Below, piece after piece: positions 54,734-64,000 of a stretch of 64,000 nt of DNA. The notes beneath the pieces are model-generated. The model saw nothing but the letters and a program-made list of their open reading frames with translations. It did no database searches and was not told the DNA's origin. Positions within the stretch are counted from its first letter, which is position 1, and each line of letters opens with the position of its first letter. The stretch is from Bifidobacterium pongonis (GTDB taxonomy: Bacteria; Actinomycetota; Actinomycetes; Actinomycetales; Bifidobacteriaceae), in contig NZ_JAHBBE010000003.1 of assembly GCF_019331805.1 (NCBI RefSeq), forward strand, positions 1 to 64,000. Direction: 5' to 3'. Position numbers and translations under genes: made by a program.

Positions 54734-57040
54734 ATGTCCGCACTCACGTCCGTGTCCGGGTTCCCGCGCATCGGTCAGAACCGAGAACTCAAGAAGATCA
54801 TCGAAGCGTATTGGAAGGGCAATGCCAGCCTGGACGAAGTGCGCACCACCGCCAAGGAGCTGCGTGCCAAGCACTGGAAGCTTGAGCAGGCAGCCGGCAT
54901 CGACCTGATCCCGAGCAACGATTTCAGCTACTACGATCAGATGCTCGACACCGCCATCCTGCTGAACGTGATTCCGCAGCGTTACCAGCGTCTCGCTTTC
55001 GAGAACCCGGAGGAGACCCTGTTCGCGATGGGCCGTGGCTACCAGGGCGACAAGGGCGACGTGACCGCACTGCCGATGAAGAAGTGGTTCACCACCAACT
55101 ACCACTACCTGGTTCCCGAAATCGATGAGGCCACCGAGATCAAGCTCAACAGCACCAAGCCGTTCGACGAGTTCAACGAGGCCAAGGAGCTGGGCATCGT
55201 CACCAAGCCGGTGCTCATCGGCCCGTACACCTTCCTCAAGCTCGCCCGCAACCCGCAGGCCGAGGAGCTCGAATACGACCAGGGCCTGATCGACGCCGTC
55301 GCCGCCGTGTACGCCGAAGTCATCACGAAGTTCGCAGGCCTGGGCGCCGAGTGGATCCAGATCGACGAGCCGTACCTGGTGCTCGACAAGGAGGATGGCG
55401 ACCTCTCCCTGTTCAAGTCCCTGTACTTCAGGATCCTGCCGGCACGTAAGGGCGCCGTCAAGGTGCTGCTCAACACCTACTTCGGCCACATCGCCGACGC
55501 CTACGAGACCGTCAACCTGCTCGGCTTCGACGGCATCGGCCTTGACCTCAACGAAGGCCGTGAGGAGAACCTCGCCGCCGTCGAACAGTACGGCGTCGCC
55601 GAAAACACCACCATCTTCGCCGGCGTGATCAACGGCCGCAACATCTGGCGCAACAACTACGCGGTCAGCCTCGGCCTGGTAGACGCCCTGAAGAAGGTCA
55701 CCGCCAACGTCGCAGTCTCCACCGCCAGCTCCCTGCTGCACGTGCCGTTCAGCACCGAAGGCGAAACCGGCCTGTCCGACGAGGTACGCAAGCACTTCGC
55801 GTTCGCCGTCGAGAAGCTCGGCGAACTGCATGAGGTCGCTGTCCTGGCCGATTCCGACGAGGATGCCAAGAAGGCTTCCGCAGAGCTCAAGGCCAATCAG
55901 GCGCTGTTCGACGGCACCCGCGTCGCCTCCGACCCGGCCGTCGCCGCCCGTCTGGCCGCGCTGACCGACGCCGATTTCGTGCGTCAGCCCGCCCGCGCCG
56001 AGCGCCAGAAGGAACAGCGCGAGGCTCTTGGCCTGCCGCTGCTGCCGACCACCACCATCGGTTCCTTCCCGCAGACCAGGGAGATCCGCGCCGAGCGCGC
56101 CAAGCTGCGCAAGGGCGAGATCGACAAGGCTGAGTACGACGAGTTCATGAAGACCGAGATCGACGCCTGCATCAAGCATCAGGAGGAGATCGGCCTCGAC
56201 GTGCTGGTCCATGGCGAATTCGAACGCAACGACATGGTCGAATACTTCGGCCAGAACCTCAACGGCTTCCTGTTCACCAAGAACGCGTGGGTCCAGTCCT
56301 ACGGCACCCGTTGCGTGAAGCCTCCGATCGTCTGGGGCGACGTGTCCCGCGCCAACCCGATCACCGTTGAGTGGAGCTCCTACGCGCAGTCCCGCACCGA
56401 CCATGTGATGAAGGGCATGCTCACCGGCCCGGTGACCATCCTCAACTGGTCCTGGCCGCGTGAGGACATCACCCACGAGCAGCAGACCCAGCAGCTCGCC
56501 CTCGCCATCCGCGACGAGGTGCTCGACCTGGAAGCCGCCGGCATCAAGGTCATCCAGATCGATGAGGCCGCACTGCGCGAGAAGCTGCCGCTGAGGAAGA
56601 CCGACTGGCACAAGAAGTACCTCGATTGGGCCATCCCGGCATTCCGTCTGGTGCACTCCGCCGTCAAGCCGACCACCCAGATCCACACCCACATGTGCTA
56701 CTCGGAGTTCAACGACATCATCAAGGACATCGACGCCATGGACGCGGACGTGATCTCCTTCGAGGCTTCCCGTGGCGATCTGGTGGTGCTCGACGCCATC
56801 CACGACGCCAAGTTCGAAACCGAGGCCGGCCCGGGCGTCTACGACATCCACTCGCCGCGCATCCCCTCCGAGCAGGAGATCGAGGACCGTATCTACGAGA
56901 TCCTCAAGAAGATGGATGTGGAGAAGGTCTGGATCAACCCGGACTGCGGTCTGAAGACCCGTGGCAACGCCGAAACCTGGCCGAGCCTGGAGAACCTGGT
57001 CGCCGCCGCCAAGGCCGTGCGCGCCAAGATCGCCAAGTAA
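54734..57040 (+). CDS. metE: Cobalamin-independent methionine synthase MetE
   Basis: The product has 768 residues and both MetE halves: [20 protein letters not shown] at the start and [20 protein letters not shown] near residue 435. The zinc ligands are visible in [10 protein letters not shown] (near 650), SFEASRGD and [10 protein letters not shown] (near 735). It moves the methyl group from methyltetrahydrofolate-polyglutamate to homocysteine. The ATG follows GGGAGGATTC. It is followed by metF, which makes its methyl donor. No riboswitch could be recognised upstream. Confidence 0.95.
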   Translation: MSALTSVSGFPRIGQNRELKKIIEAYWKGNASLDEVRTTAKELRAKHWKLEQAAGIDLIPSNDFSYYDQMLDTAILLNVIPQRYQRLAFENPEETLFAMGRGYQGDKGDVTALPMKKWFTTNYHYLVPEIDEATEIKLNSTKPFDEFNEAKELGIVTKPVLIGPYTFLKLARNPQAEELEYDQGLIDAVAAVYAEVITKFAGLGAEWIQIDEPYLVLDKEDGDLSLFKSLYFRILPARKGAVKVLLNTYFGHIADAYETVNLLGFDGIGLDLNEGREENLAAVEQYGVAENTTIFAGVINGRNIWRNNYAVSLGLVDALKKVTANVAVSTASSLLHVPFSTEGETGLSDEVRKHFAFAVEKLGELHEVAVLADSDEDAKKASAELKANQALFDGTRVASDPAVAARLAALTDADFVRQPARAERQKEQREALGLPLLPTTTIGSFPQTREIRAERAKLRKGEIDKAEYDEFMKTEIDACIKHQEEIGLDVLVHGEFERNDMVEYFGQNLNGFLFTKNAWVQSYGTRCVKPPIVWGDVSRANPITVEWSSYAQSRTDHVMKGMLTGPVTILNWSWPREDITHEQQTQQLALAIRDEVLDLEAAGIKVIQIDEAALREKLPLRKTDWHKKYLDWAIPAFRLVHSAVKPTTQIHTHMCYSEFNDIIKDIDAMDADVISFEASRGDLVVLDAIHDAKFETEAGPGVYDIHSPRIPSEQEIEDRIYEILKKMDVEKVWINPDCGLKTRGNAETWPSLENLVAAAKAVRAKIAK

Positions 57041-57242
57041 CCGAACGGTGCCTACCGGCACCCGCATACCGCATATCAGGTGAGGGCCGTTCCCATCCGT
57101 TCCGCTCGGTGGGAGGCGGCCCTCGCCATACGCGCACGCCGACGGCAGAACCGCGCGTGCGTGCGGCGCATACGGCATACGAACATGCGCCGCGACCATC
57201 AGGGGCCATACCGGCCCGATCACGAGGTGAACAGGAGAAGAA

Positions 57243-58088
57243 ATGACCTCGCCGCTGTTTTCCCTGGAAGTGTTCCCGCCGCGCAGAAACGCGCCGGTCG
57301 GCACCATCTACGACACCCTCGACGGATTGCAGGGACTCGCCCCGGCGTTCATCTCCGTCACCTACGGCACCGGCAAGTCCAAGGACCGCACCGCCACGGC
57401 CCGCATCGCGAACACGATCCGCGGCGAGTACGGCATTCCCGCGGTGGCCCATCTGACCGCCCAGTACTTGGACAAGGAAGCCGCCGACGTGGCGCTTGAC
57501 CTGTTCGAAGTGGCCAAGGTGGAGGGCATCCTCGCCCTGCGCGGCGATCGCGTGGAGGGTGAAACCCCCGCCGGCGTGTTCGAATACGCCAGCGACCTGG
57601 TCACCTACATCCGCGAAACCAGGCCGCAGCTCAAGGTGTACGGCGCCTGCTACCCGGAGAAGCACCCGCAGGCCAAAACCCTGGACGAGGACATCGACAA
57701 CCTCAAGCGCAAGGTCGACGCGGGCGTCACGCACCTGATCTCCCAGCTGTTCTACGACAACGCCGACTTCTACCGGTTCCTCGACAAGGCTCGCGCCGCC
57801 GGCATCGACGTGCCCATCGAGGCGGGCATCATGCCCATCACCAACGCCAAGTCCGTGCGCCGTATGAGTTCCATCTGCGAAGCCCGCGTGCCCGAACCGG
57901 TGGAGGCGATGCTGCAGCGTTGGGGTGAGAACCCCACGGCGCTGCGTGAGGCCGGCATCGCGTACGCCTCGCAGCAGGTCGCCGATCTGGTGGCCCACGG
58001 CGTGGACGGCGTGCACCTGTACACGATGAACCATCCGGGCGTCACCCGCCGCATCTGGAACAACGTTTCCGGACTGTTCGCGGACTGA
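57243..58088 (+). CDS. metF: Methylenetetrahydrofolate reductase MetF
   Basis: The product has 281 residues and the MTHFR pattern: FSLEVFPPRRNAPVGTIYDT with the catalytic Glu, FISVTYGTGKSKD, ILALRGDRVEGE, SQLFYDNADFYRF and GVDGVHLYTMNHP. It uses FAD and reduced nicotinamide to make methyltetrahydrofolate for MetE. The 202-base gap after metE holds a hairpin (GAGGGCCG...CGGCCCTC, 57082-57124). The ATG follows ACAGGAGAAGAA. Confidence 0.94.
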   Translation: MTSPLFSLEVFPPRRNAPVGTIYDTLDGLQGLAPAFISVTYGTGKSKDRTATARIANTIRGEYGIPAVAHLTAQYLDKEAADVALDLFEVAKVEGILALRGDRVEGETPAGVFEYASDLVTYIRETRPQLKVYGACYPEKHPQAKTLDEDIDNLKRKVDAGVTHLISQLFYDNADFYRFLDKARAAGIDVPIEAGIMPITNAKSVRRMSSICEARVPEPVEAMLQRWGENPTALREAGIAYASQQVADLVAHGVDGVHLYTMNHPGVTRRIWNNVSGLFAD

Positions 58089-58101
58089 TCGCACGTCGAT
58101 C

Positions 58102-58148
58102 GCGGCCGTTTGCGGGGCCGACCGCGCGTCGGTTCCGCAAACGGCCGC
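58102..58148 (+). terminator. Hairpin terminator after metF
   Basis: GCGGCCGTTTGCGG pairs with CCGCAAACGGCCGC, with an inner stem (CCGACC...GGTCGG-like). It separates metF from glnE. Confidence 0.7.
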
Positions 58149-58195
58149 AATCGTGCCGAGCCGGACATGCCGGAGCATCGGTTCGGCACGCGGAG

Positions 58196-58210
58196 TAGAT
58201 TGGTGGCATG
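58196..58210 (+). promoter_or_regulatory. Candidate leaderless promoter of glnE
   Basis: TAGATT (58196-58201) ends six bases before the ATG at 58208. The bases between (GGTGGC) are a poor ribosome site at that distance. Confidence 0.4.
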
Positions 58211-61200
58211 ACTGTGAACGAGCGCTTCCAACCTTCCGCCATGGATCTGATCCGCGCGGGTCTGCAGAATCTCGACACCGCGCGCGACCTGTTCGACAAA
58301 CTCCGATCGAACGGCATCGACGACGAACGGCTGAGCGTGGTGCTCGCCTCGCTATCGAAGGCATGCGATCCGGATATCGCGCTCACCAACCTCGTCGCCA
58401 TCGTCAACGTCGCGACCAGCCGTGGTGACGACATCGACGGCATCATGCCCGACCGGCAATCCTTCGAACGGCTTGTCACCGTGCTTGGCGTCTCCGACGC
58501 GATGGGCAAGCTCATGCGCTTCCATCCCGATCTCGTCCAAGCGGCGTCGACCGACGCGGACAACACCTACCTGTACAACCATGCGCAGCGTCGCGCGGCC
58601 ATGCTCACGGCGATCGGTGCCGATCCCGACGAACTGGACGCGCCCGTATCCACCATGGAACTCGCCGATTCGGCCACGGCCCTGCGCGGCACCTACTACC
58701 GGCATCTTGCGGCGATCATGGCGCAGGACGCCACCGCCACCGACCCCTGCATCATCCAGCCCACCATCAGCCGCGAACTGTCCGACTTGGCGGACAGCGC
58801 GTTGGAGGGTGCTCTGGCCATCGCCCGCCATGAGGTCGAAGGCAGCGAACATGTGCGCTTCGCCATCATCGGCATGGGCAAGCTCGGCGCGCAGGAACTC
58901 AACTATGTTTCCGACGTCGACCTCATCTACACGGTGGAGCCCGCCGACGACACGATCGACAGCCAGGAACTGTTCCGCATCGGCACCAAAATGGGCACCA
59001 CCCTGCAACGTGTATGCCAATCCGTGATCATGGGCGTCGCCGCACCAGCCCTATGGCAGATCGACGGGGGATTGCGTCCGGAAGGCAAGGACGGACCGCT
59101 GGTGCGCACCGTCGAATCGCATAAGGGCTACTACGAGCAGTGGGCGGAGAACTGGGAGTTCCAGGCGCTGCTCAAAGCCAGGCCCGTGGCCGGTGATCGC
59201 GCCCTCGGCAAGGAATACTTGGATATGACCAGACCGTTCGTATGGTCGGCGTCCAAGCGCGACAATTTCGTCTACGACTGCCAGCAAATGCGCAAGCGCG
59301 TCGAGAACCTCATCGCCGCGCCGCTCAAGGACAGGGAGATCAAACTCGGCAGGGGAGGCCTGCGCGACGTGGAATTCACCGTGCAGATGCTGCAGCTCGT
59401 GCACGGCCGGTCCGATGAAAGCCTGCGCACGCGTTCCACCCTCGAATCGTTGCGCCGGCTGTCCGACGGCGGTTACGTCTCGCGCAAGCAGGCGGCGAAG
59501 CTCGCGGCGGATTACCGTTTCGAACGCGTGCTGGAACACCGGCAGCAGATGTGGGCGTTGAAGCGCACGCACCTGTTCCCGGATCTCGGTTCCGCGAATC
59601 TCGGCGGGCTTGAACGCAAACGCGACATCAACGTGGATGAGCTCAGCCGCAACCAGGAGCTGCGCCGCGTGGCGCGAGCCTTCCGCCTGCACCCCGAGGA
59701 GTTGGTGGAACGCTACGATGAGACCCGCCGCGAAGTGCGCCATCTGCATCTCGACATCTACTACCGCCCGATGCTGCCCATCAGCGCCCAACTCGACGAG
59801 GATCAGGTGCAGCTGACCACCCAGGCCGCCGAGGAGCGTTTCTCCTCCATCGGCTTCGGCGACCCGCAGTCCGCCATGCGTCATGTGGCGGCGCTCACCG
59901 CGGGCATCAGCAGGGCGGCGAAGATCAACCGCATCATCCTGCCGGCCGTGCTCGAATGGCTGGGCGAAGGCCAGAACCCCGACATGGGTCTGCTGAACTG
60001 GCGCAAACTGGAGGAGCATTTCGGTTCGGACAGCGATTATCTCGGCTTTCTGCGCGATTCCACGTCGGCGGCGCAGCGACTGTGCCATGTGCTGTCGAAT
60101 TCGCGGTTCCTGGGCGATGCGCTCAACAAGTCGGTCGAATCCGTCACCTGGATGGGTGAGGATGAGGAGTTGGAATGCCGCACGCGGGCGAGCCTCGACG
60201 TGCAATGCAGTTCCTCGCTCGAACGCAACGCTTGGGATATCAACGATTTCGCCACGTCCATGCGTGCCATGCGCCGCCATGAGATCGAGCGCATCGGCTT
60301 GGGGTGGATGAGCGGCGTCATCGGCGACGAGGTCAGCCTGCATGGCATGACCGACGTGTACGACGCGATCATCGACGCCGCGCTGCGCTGGTCCATCCGC
60401 CATCAGATGTCGGATTCCGGTCTCGACGAGGCGCCGGCCGTGATGAGCGTGATCGGCATGGGCCGGTACGGCGGCGGCGAAGTGAACTTCAGTTCGGACG
60501 CGGACGTGATCATCATCTACCGTCCGGCCGATAGCGTGGACGATGACGCGGCGTTCGCGTTCGCACGCAAGGTGCAGGAGAGTCTGCGCGCCATCCTGCA
60601 GGGGCCGACCACCATCGAACCGAAGATCGAACTGGATATGGACCTGCGCCCCGAAGGCAAGAACGGCCCGCTGGTGCGCTCCTACGCATCCTGCGAGGAG
60701 TACTACCGGTCCTGGGCCAGCACGTGGGAGTATCAGGCGCTGCTCAGGGCGCGGTATGCGGCGGGCGATGAGCGTCTCGCCGAGGATTTCCTGCGCAATA
60801 TCGCCGATCCGTTGCGTTACCCGAGCGCCGATCTCACCGAAACGCAGATCGGCGAGATCCGCAAGCTCAAGGCCCGTATGGAAGCCGAGCGTCTGCCGCG
60901 CGGCGTGCGCAGGGAACGCCATCTCAAACTCGGCAAGGGCGGATTGTCCGACATCGAATGGACCGTGCAGCTCATGCAGCTGAAGCATGCCGGCGCCCAT
61001 GAAAGCCTGCGCGTCAACTCCACGCTGCCCGCCTTGGATGAGCTTGAACGGCTCGGCATCGTGGGGTCGGCCGACGCCGCCGTGCTGCGTAAGGCGTGGC
61101 GCATGTGCACCGCGGCCCGCAACGGCAACTATCTGTGGTCCGGGCGCGTGAGCCAGGCGGATATCCTGCCCGACGACATCTATTCTCTGGGCGGCATCGC

Positions 61201-61312
61201 CGTGTATCTCGGCTATGACGCGAACCGCGGCCAGCATTTCGAGAACGATCTGCTCGCCATGATGCGTAAAAGCCGTGATGTGACGGAACGCCTGTTCTAC
61301 GGGCGCGAATAG
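58208..61312 (+). CDS. glnE: Bifunctional glutamine synthetase adenylyltransferase/adenylyl-removing enzyme GlnE
   Basis: This 1034-residue protein has two similar nucleotidyltransferase halves. The first (IIGMGKLGAQELNYVSDVDL, near residue 218) should remove AMP from glutamine synthetase; the second (VIGMGRYGGGEVNFSSDADV, near 750) should add it. Each half is followed by a GRGGLRDVEF- or GKGGLSDIEW-type motif and a helical domain. It tunes ammonia assimilation. The length and order match the actinobacterial family. It is a stand-alone gene after the metF terminator. Confidence 0.95.
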   Translation: MTVNERFQPSAMDLIRAGLQNLDTARDLFDKLRSNGIDDERLSVVLASLSKACDPDIALTNLVAIVNVATSRGDDIDGIMPDRQSFERLVTVLGVSDAMGKLMRFHPDLVQAASTDADNTYLYNHAQRRAAMLTAIGADPDELDAPVSTMELADSATALRGTYYRHLAAIMAQDATATDPCIIQPTISRELSDLADSALEGALAIARHEVEGSEHVRFAIIGMGKLGAQELNYVSDVDLIYTVEPADDTIDSQELFRIGTKMGTTLQRVCQSVIMGVAAPALWQIDGGLRPEGKDGPLVRTVESHKGYYEQWAENWEFQALLKARPVAGDRALGKEYLDMTRPFVWSASKRDNFVYDCQQMRKRVENLIAAPLKDREIKLGRGGLRDVEFTVQMLQLVHGRSDESLRTRSTLESLRRLSDGGYVSRKQAAKLAADYRFERVLEHRQQMWALKRTHLFPDLGSANLGGLERKRDINVDELSRNQELRRVARAFRLHPEELVERYDETRREVRHLHLDIYYRPMLPISAQLDEDQVQLTTQAAEERFSSIGFGDPQSAMRHVAALTAGISRAAKINRIILPAVLEWLGEGQNPDMGLLNWRKLEEHFGSDSDYLGFLRDSTSAAQRLCHVLSNSRFLGDALNKSVESVTWMGEDEELECRTRASLDVQCSSSLERNAWDINDFATSMRAMRRHEIERIGLGWMSGVIGDEVSLHGMTDVYDAIIDAALRWSIRHQMSDSGLDEAPAVMSVIGMGRYGGGEVNFSSDADVIIIYRPADSVDDDAAFAFARKVQESLRAILQGPTTIEPKIELDMDLRPEGKNGPLVRSYASCEEYYRSWASTWEYQALLRARYAAGDERLAEDFLRNIADPLRYPSADLTETQIGEIRKLKARMEAERLPRGVRRERHLKLGKGGLSDIEWTVQLMQLKHAGAHESLRVNSTLPALDELERLGIVGSADAAVLRKAWRMCTAARNGNYLWSGRVSQADILPDDIYSLGGIAVYLGYDANRGQHFENDLLAMMRKSRDVTERLFYGRE

Positions 61313-61527
61313 GAGCGCGAACAGGAGCCGCGCAAGGAAGCGAGAAGCGCGTCTTCGGGATGACGACGCACGGGCGGCCGTGCCCGGAGACGCGCGCTGC
61401 GGATCGGCAGGGGAGAGGATGCGAGGCGAACACGCGGGAGCCGCCGTGGGTCAGTGGCTCGCCCTATAGTTGGCTAGGTCACTTCGAGTGGCCACCTTCA
61501 ACCACAAGTTGCATGAAAGGTGAGCCG

Positions 61528-62526
61528 TTGTCTTCAGAACTCGAACCGGCGATCGAAACGCCGATGGTCGGTAAAAGCGTTATCACTCTCGATGATCTTT
61601 CCATCGGGCAGATCCGAGAGCTTCTTCATAAAGCGCAATACATTGATTCTCATCGTAAGGAAGTGGCGCACACCTGCGAAGGCAGGGTGCTCGCCACTTT
61701 GTTTTATGAGCCGAGCACACGCACCCGCCTGAGCTTCGAAACCGCCATGCTGCGCCTGGGCGGCAAGGTCATCGGCTTCGCGGGAGCCCAGCTGGCGTCC
61801 GTGACCAAGGGCGAAACCATCGCCGACACCCTGAAGACCGTCTCCAACTATGTGGACGTCGTCGCCATCCGCCACCCGAAGGAAGGCGCCGCGCTGGTCG
61901 CATCCCGCGCCGCCTCCGTGCCGGTCATCAACGCCGGTGACGGCGGCCACATGCACCCCACGCAGACCTTGGCCGATCTCGCCACCCTGCAGTCCCGCTT
62001 CGGCCGCGTCACCAACCTCACCGTCGGCCTGTGCGGCGATCTGACCTTCGGCCGCACCGTGCACTCCCTGATCGAAACGCTGTGCCGCTTCGGCAACGTG
62101 AACTTCGTGCTCATCAGCCCCGACGAGCTCAAGACCCCGCGCTACGTGCTCGACCGCATCGACGCGACGCCGTCCTGCTCCTACACGGAGGTCAAGGATC
62201 TCGTCTCCGTCATCGGCGACCTTGACGTGCTGTACATGACCCGCGTGCAGAAGGAACGTTTCTTCAACGAGGACGATTACCTGCGTCTGCGCGACACCTA
62301 CATTCTCGACGAAGCCAAGATGGCGAAGGCCAAGCCCGACATGGCCGTGCTGCACCCGCTGCCGCGCGTCAACGAGATCGCGGTCGAAGTGGACGACGAT
62401 CCGCGCGCCGCATACTTCGAGCAGGTCAAGAACGGCATGCTCATGCGCATGGCGCTGGAAAGCTCGGTGGTCGGCGACGAACTGCCCGGATACGAACCGT
62501 TGGAAGCCAAGGAGGTACAGGCCTGA
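61528..62526 (+). CDS. pyrB: Aspartate carbamoyltransferase catalytic chain PyrB
   Basis: The product has 332 residues. Active-site blocks are clear: LFYEPSTRTRLSFETAMLRL, ASVTKGETIADTL, HMHPTQTLADLATLQ and VLHPLPRVNEI. It joins carbamoyl phosphate and aspartate, the first committed step of pyrimidine synthesis. I start at TTG 61528 behind AAAGGTGAG; ATG 61513 is in frame but lacks a ribosome site. A TATAGT box (61465-61470) and a small hairpin (GGTCACTTCGAGTGGCC) lie upstream. Confidence 0.94.
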   Translation: MSSELEPAIETPMVGKSVITLDDLSIGQIRELLHKAQYIDSHRKEVAHTCEGRVLATLFYEPSTRTRLSFETAMLRLGGKVIGFAGAQLASVTKGETIADTLKTVSNYVDVVAIRHPKEGAALVASRAASVPVINAGDGGHMHPTQTLADLATLQSRFGRVTNLTVGLCGDLTFGRTVHSLIETLCRFGNVNFVLISPDELKTPRYVLDRIDATPSCSYTEVKDLVSVIGDLDVLYMTRVQKERFFNEDDYLRLRDTYILDEAKMAKAKPDMAVLHPLPRVNEIAVEVDDDPRAAYFEQVKNGMLMRMALESSVVGDELPGYEPLEAKEVQA

Positions 62527-62945
62527 TGGAAGTCACCAGCATCCAGAACGGCATCATCATCGATCATGTGCCGGCGGGCACCGCACTCAAGGTGCTCGAC
62601 TATCTGAAGATCGACCCGTCGAAGACCAAGCTCGCGCTGATCATGAACACCGACAGCCATCTGTACGGCACGAAGGACATCATCAAGATCGAGGACGAAA
62701 CCGAATCCATCGACCTTGACGTGCTGGGCCTGGTGGCCCGTACCGCCACCGTCGGCATCGTGCGCGGCGGCAGGATCGTCGAGAAGAAGAAGCCGACGCT
62801 GCCCGAGCATGTGGTGAACATCATCAAGTGCGTGAACCCGCGTTGCGTGACCACCACCGAACCCGCCGTGCAGATGTTCCACCTGGTGCACTCCGACCGC
62901 CAGGAGTACCGCTGCGATTACTGCGACGAGGAAGCGAAGTTCTGA
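62526..62945 (+). CDS. pyrI: Aspartate carbamoyltransferase regulatory chain PyrI
   Basis: The product has 139 residues. The nucleotide-binding domain (GIIIDHVPAGTALKVLDYL, LIMNTDSHLYGTKDIIKIE) is followed by the zinc domain with four Cys (CVNPRC, then CDYC), which docks on PyrB. It gives feedback control by CTP and ATP. It overlaps the pyrB stop by one base and is followed by pyrC four bases later. Confidence 0.94.
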   Translation: MEVTSIQNGIIIDHVPAGTALKVLDYLKIDPSKTKLALIMNTDSHLYGTKDIIKIEDETESIDLDVLGLVARTATVGIVRGGRIVEKKKPTLPEHVVNIIKCVNPRCVTTTEPAVQMFHLVHSDRQEYRCDYCDEEAKF

Positions 62946-62949
62946 CAGC

Positions 62950-64000
62950 ATGGCCATCACCCTCCACGACATCACGGTCTGGGACACCGGCGAAACCATC
63001 GACCTCATCGTCGACGATTCCGCCGATGCGCTGACCGAACAGCCCCTCGCCGAGAGCATCGATGCCTCCGGGCTTACGCTTGCCCCCGGCTTCGCCGATC
63101 CGCACGTGCATTTCCGCGATCCGGGCCAGACCTACAAGGAGTCCATGGTTTCCGGCTGCGCGGCGTCCGCGTCCGGCGGCTACACGAACGTGCTCATCAT
63201 GCCCAACACCGTGCCCGCCATGGACGGTGAGACGCTTGCCGACCCCGAAGCTCCCGGCGCGAAGGAAGTGCTGGACGCGGGCTATGACAATGTCATCGAC
63301 TATCTGCAGCATTACGAGGCCGTGCACGGCGTCAAGCTGCCGGTGAACTACGATCTGTGCGTGTGCGCGTCCAAGGGGCGCGTGGGCCGTGAAGCCACCG
63401 AAGTGGCCAAGTGGCGCAAGTACATGCCGGGTGAGGATACGGCGGGCAAGGATGCGTACCAGCTCGCGCACCCCGTCACCGCCATCAGCGACGACGGTTC
63501 GGCCACCACGCCCGAGATTCTCGACCAGGTGCTGGCCAACGCCAGGGAATCGGGCCTGTACCTCATCGAGCATTGCGAACATCACGATACGGGCGCGGTC
63601 AACGAAGGCCCCGTGTCGCGCGAACTCGGCGTGCCAGGCATCCCCGAAGACACCGAGCTCAACATCGTCGCGCGTGATATCGAGAAGGTGCGCGAAACCG
63701 GCGTCCACGTGCATTTCCAGCATGTGAGCACCGCGATCTCCTTCGACGCGATCCGCGCCGCCAAGGCCGAAGGGCTGCCGGTCACCTGCGAAACCGCCCC
63801 GCATTACATCGCGCTGAACGATGAGGCGCTGCTCAAGTACGGCACGCTCGCCAAGATGAACCCGCCTCTGCGCAGCGAAGCCGACCGCAAGGCCACCATC
63901 GAGGCCATCGCGGACGGTACCGTCGACCTGCTGGCCACCGATCACGCGCCGCACACCCTCGACGAGAAGCGGCTCGGCTTCCTCGAAGCGCCCAACGGCA
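62950..64000 (+). CDS. pyrC: Dihydroorotase PyrC, cut by the window end
   Basis: The first 350 residues are visible. Class I dihydroorotase motifs are present: GFADPHVHFRDPGQTYKES (metal-binding His pair), NVLIMPNTVPAMDG, SDDGSATT, YLIEHCEHHD, HVHFQHVSTA and LLATDHAPHTLDEK. It closes carbamoyl-aspartate to dihydroorotate, the step after PyrB-PyrI. It starts at ATG 62950, four bases after the pyrI stop, as part of the pyr operon. The 3' end lies outside the window. Confidence 0.93.
   Translation, partial: MAITLHDITVWDTGETIDLIVDDSADALTEQPLAESIDASGLTLAPGFADPHVHFRDPGQTYKESMVSGCAASASGGYTNVLIMPNTVPAMDGETLADPEAPGAKEVLDAGYDNVIDYLQHYEAVHGVKLPVNYDLCVCASKGRVGREATEVAKWRKYMPGEDTAGKDAYQLAHPVTAISDDGSATTPEILDQVLANARESGLYLIEHCEHHDTGAVNEGPVSRELGVPGIPEDTELNIVARDIEKVRETGVHVHFQHVSTAISFDAIRAAKAEGLPVTCETAPHYIALNDEALLKYGTLAKMNPPLRSEADRKATIEAIADGTVDLLATDHAPHTLDEKRLGFLEAPNG

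Noticed and set aside
54644-57307. An 887-codon open frame on the minus strand across metE
   Set aside because: It mirrors the strong metE coding frame in high-G+C DNA, has no recognisable domain, and the opposite strand is certain by motif.
59051-61237. A 728-codon open frame on the minus strand across glnE
   Set aside because: It is a shadow of the glnE codon pattern; composition is His/Ala/Arg/Val-rich without any domain.

Overview
The window looks like a piece of a Bifidobacterium chromosome (inference). The grounds are high G+C, actinobacterial-type metE, metF and glnE, a pyrB-pyrI-pyrC start of a pyrimidine operon, ribose and peptide uptake genes, a cytoplasmic PepC peptidase and bifidobacterial-style small proteins. 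I cannot fix the species. No rRNA, tRNA or CRISPR array was seen.

Region 1 (1-17.4 kb) is an accessory defence island. A tightly coupled four-gene minus-strand operon encodes an SNF2-type helicase with a degenerate phospholipase-D-like N-terminus, a DUF4391 protein, a type III-like adenine methyltransferase (Mod) and a type III-like restriction helicase-nuclease (Res). Two more defence genes follow on the plus strand. One is an A+T-rich, probably ApeA/HEPN-like gene. The other is a GmrSD-like gene (DUF262 + DUF1524) whose RAMA/DUF4268-like C-terminus is cut off by a one-base change in a run of six G. The right side of the island is wrecked by insertions: an IS30 remnant truncates a small gene and is itself cut by an IS21 element, whose istB also carries a frameshift at a six-G run. 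A gene remnant and a 186-bp palindromic, MITE-like repeat close the island. A second copy of that repeat lies at 54.3 kb.

Region 2 (17.5-28.2 kb) holds a lipoprotein and a zinc-ribbon membrane protein, a large protein with a sigma-70 region-4 helix-turn-helix, a cluster of short palindromes, and a catabolic cassette. The cassette contains a CodA-like deaminase, a divergent PucR regulator, an MHS transporter and a creatininase-family hydrolase. It probably imports and opens or deaminates a cyclic amide or pyrimidine; creatinine or cytosine are candidates.

Region 3 (28.2-38.1 kb) contains a UvrD-type helicase, the ribose transport operon rbsA-rbsC-rbsB-rbsD with a clear promoter, a divergent D-aminoacyl-tRNA deacylase, a potassium channel, a 42-residue small protein and a secreted HNH nuclease.

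Region 4 (38.2-54.3 kb) is mostly housekeeping: MazG, PepC, an HD-domain protein, OppA, a ClC channel, a serine-rich membrane protein, a flavin-binding-fold protein, an S10 peptidase, a methyltransferase, a DUF2974 protein, CorA, an orphan solute-binding lipoprotein, TrmI and a SixA-type phosphatase.

Region 5 (54.3-64 kb) covers methionine synthesis (metE, metF), glutamine synthetase control (glnE) and the start of pyrimidine synthesis (pyrB, pyrI, pyrC, the last running off the end).
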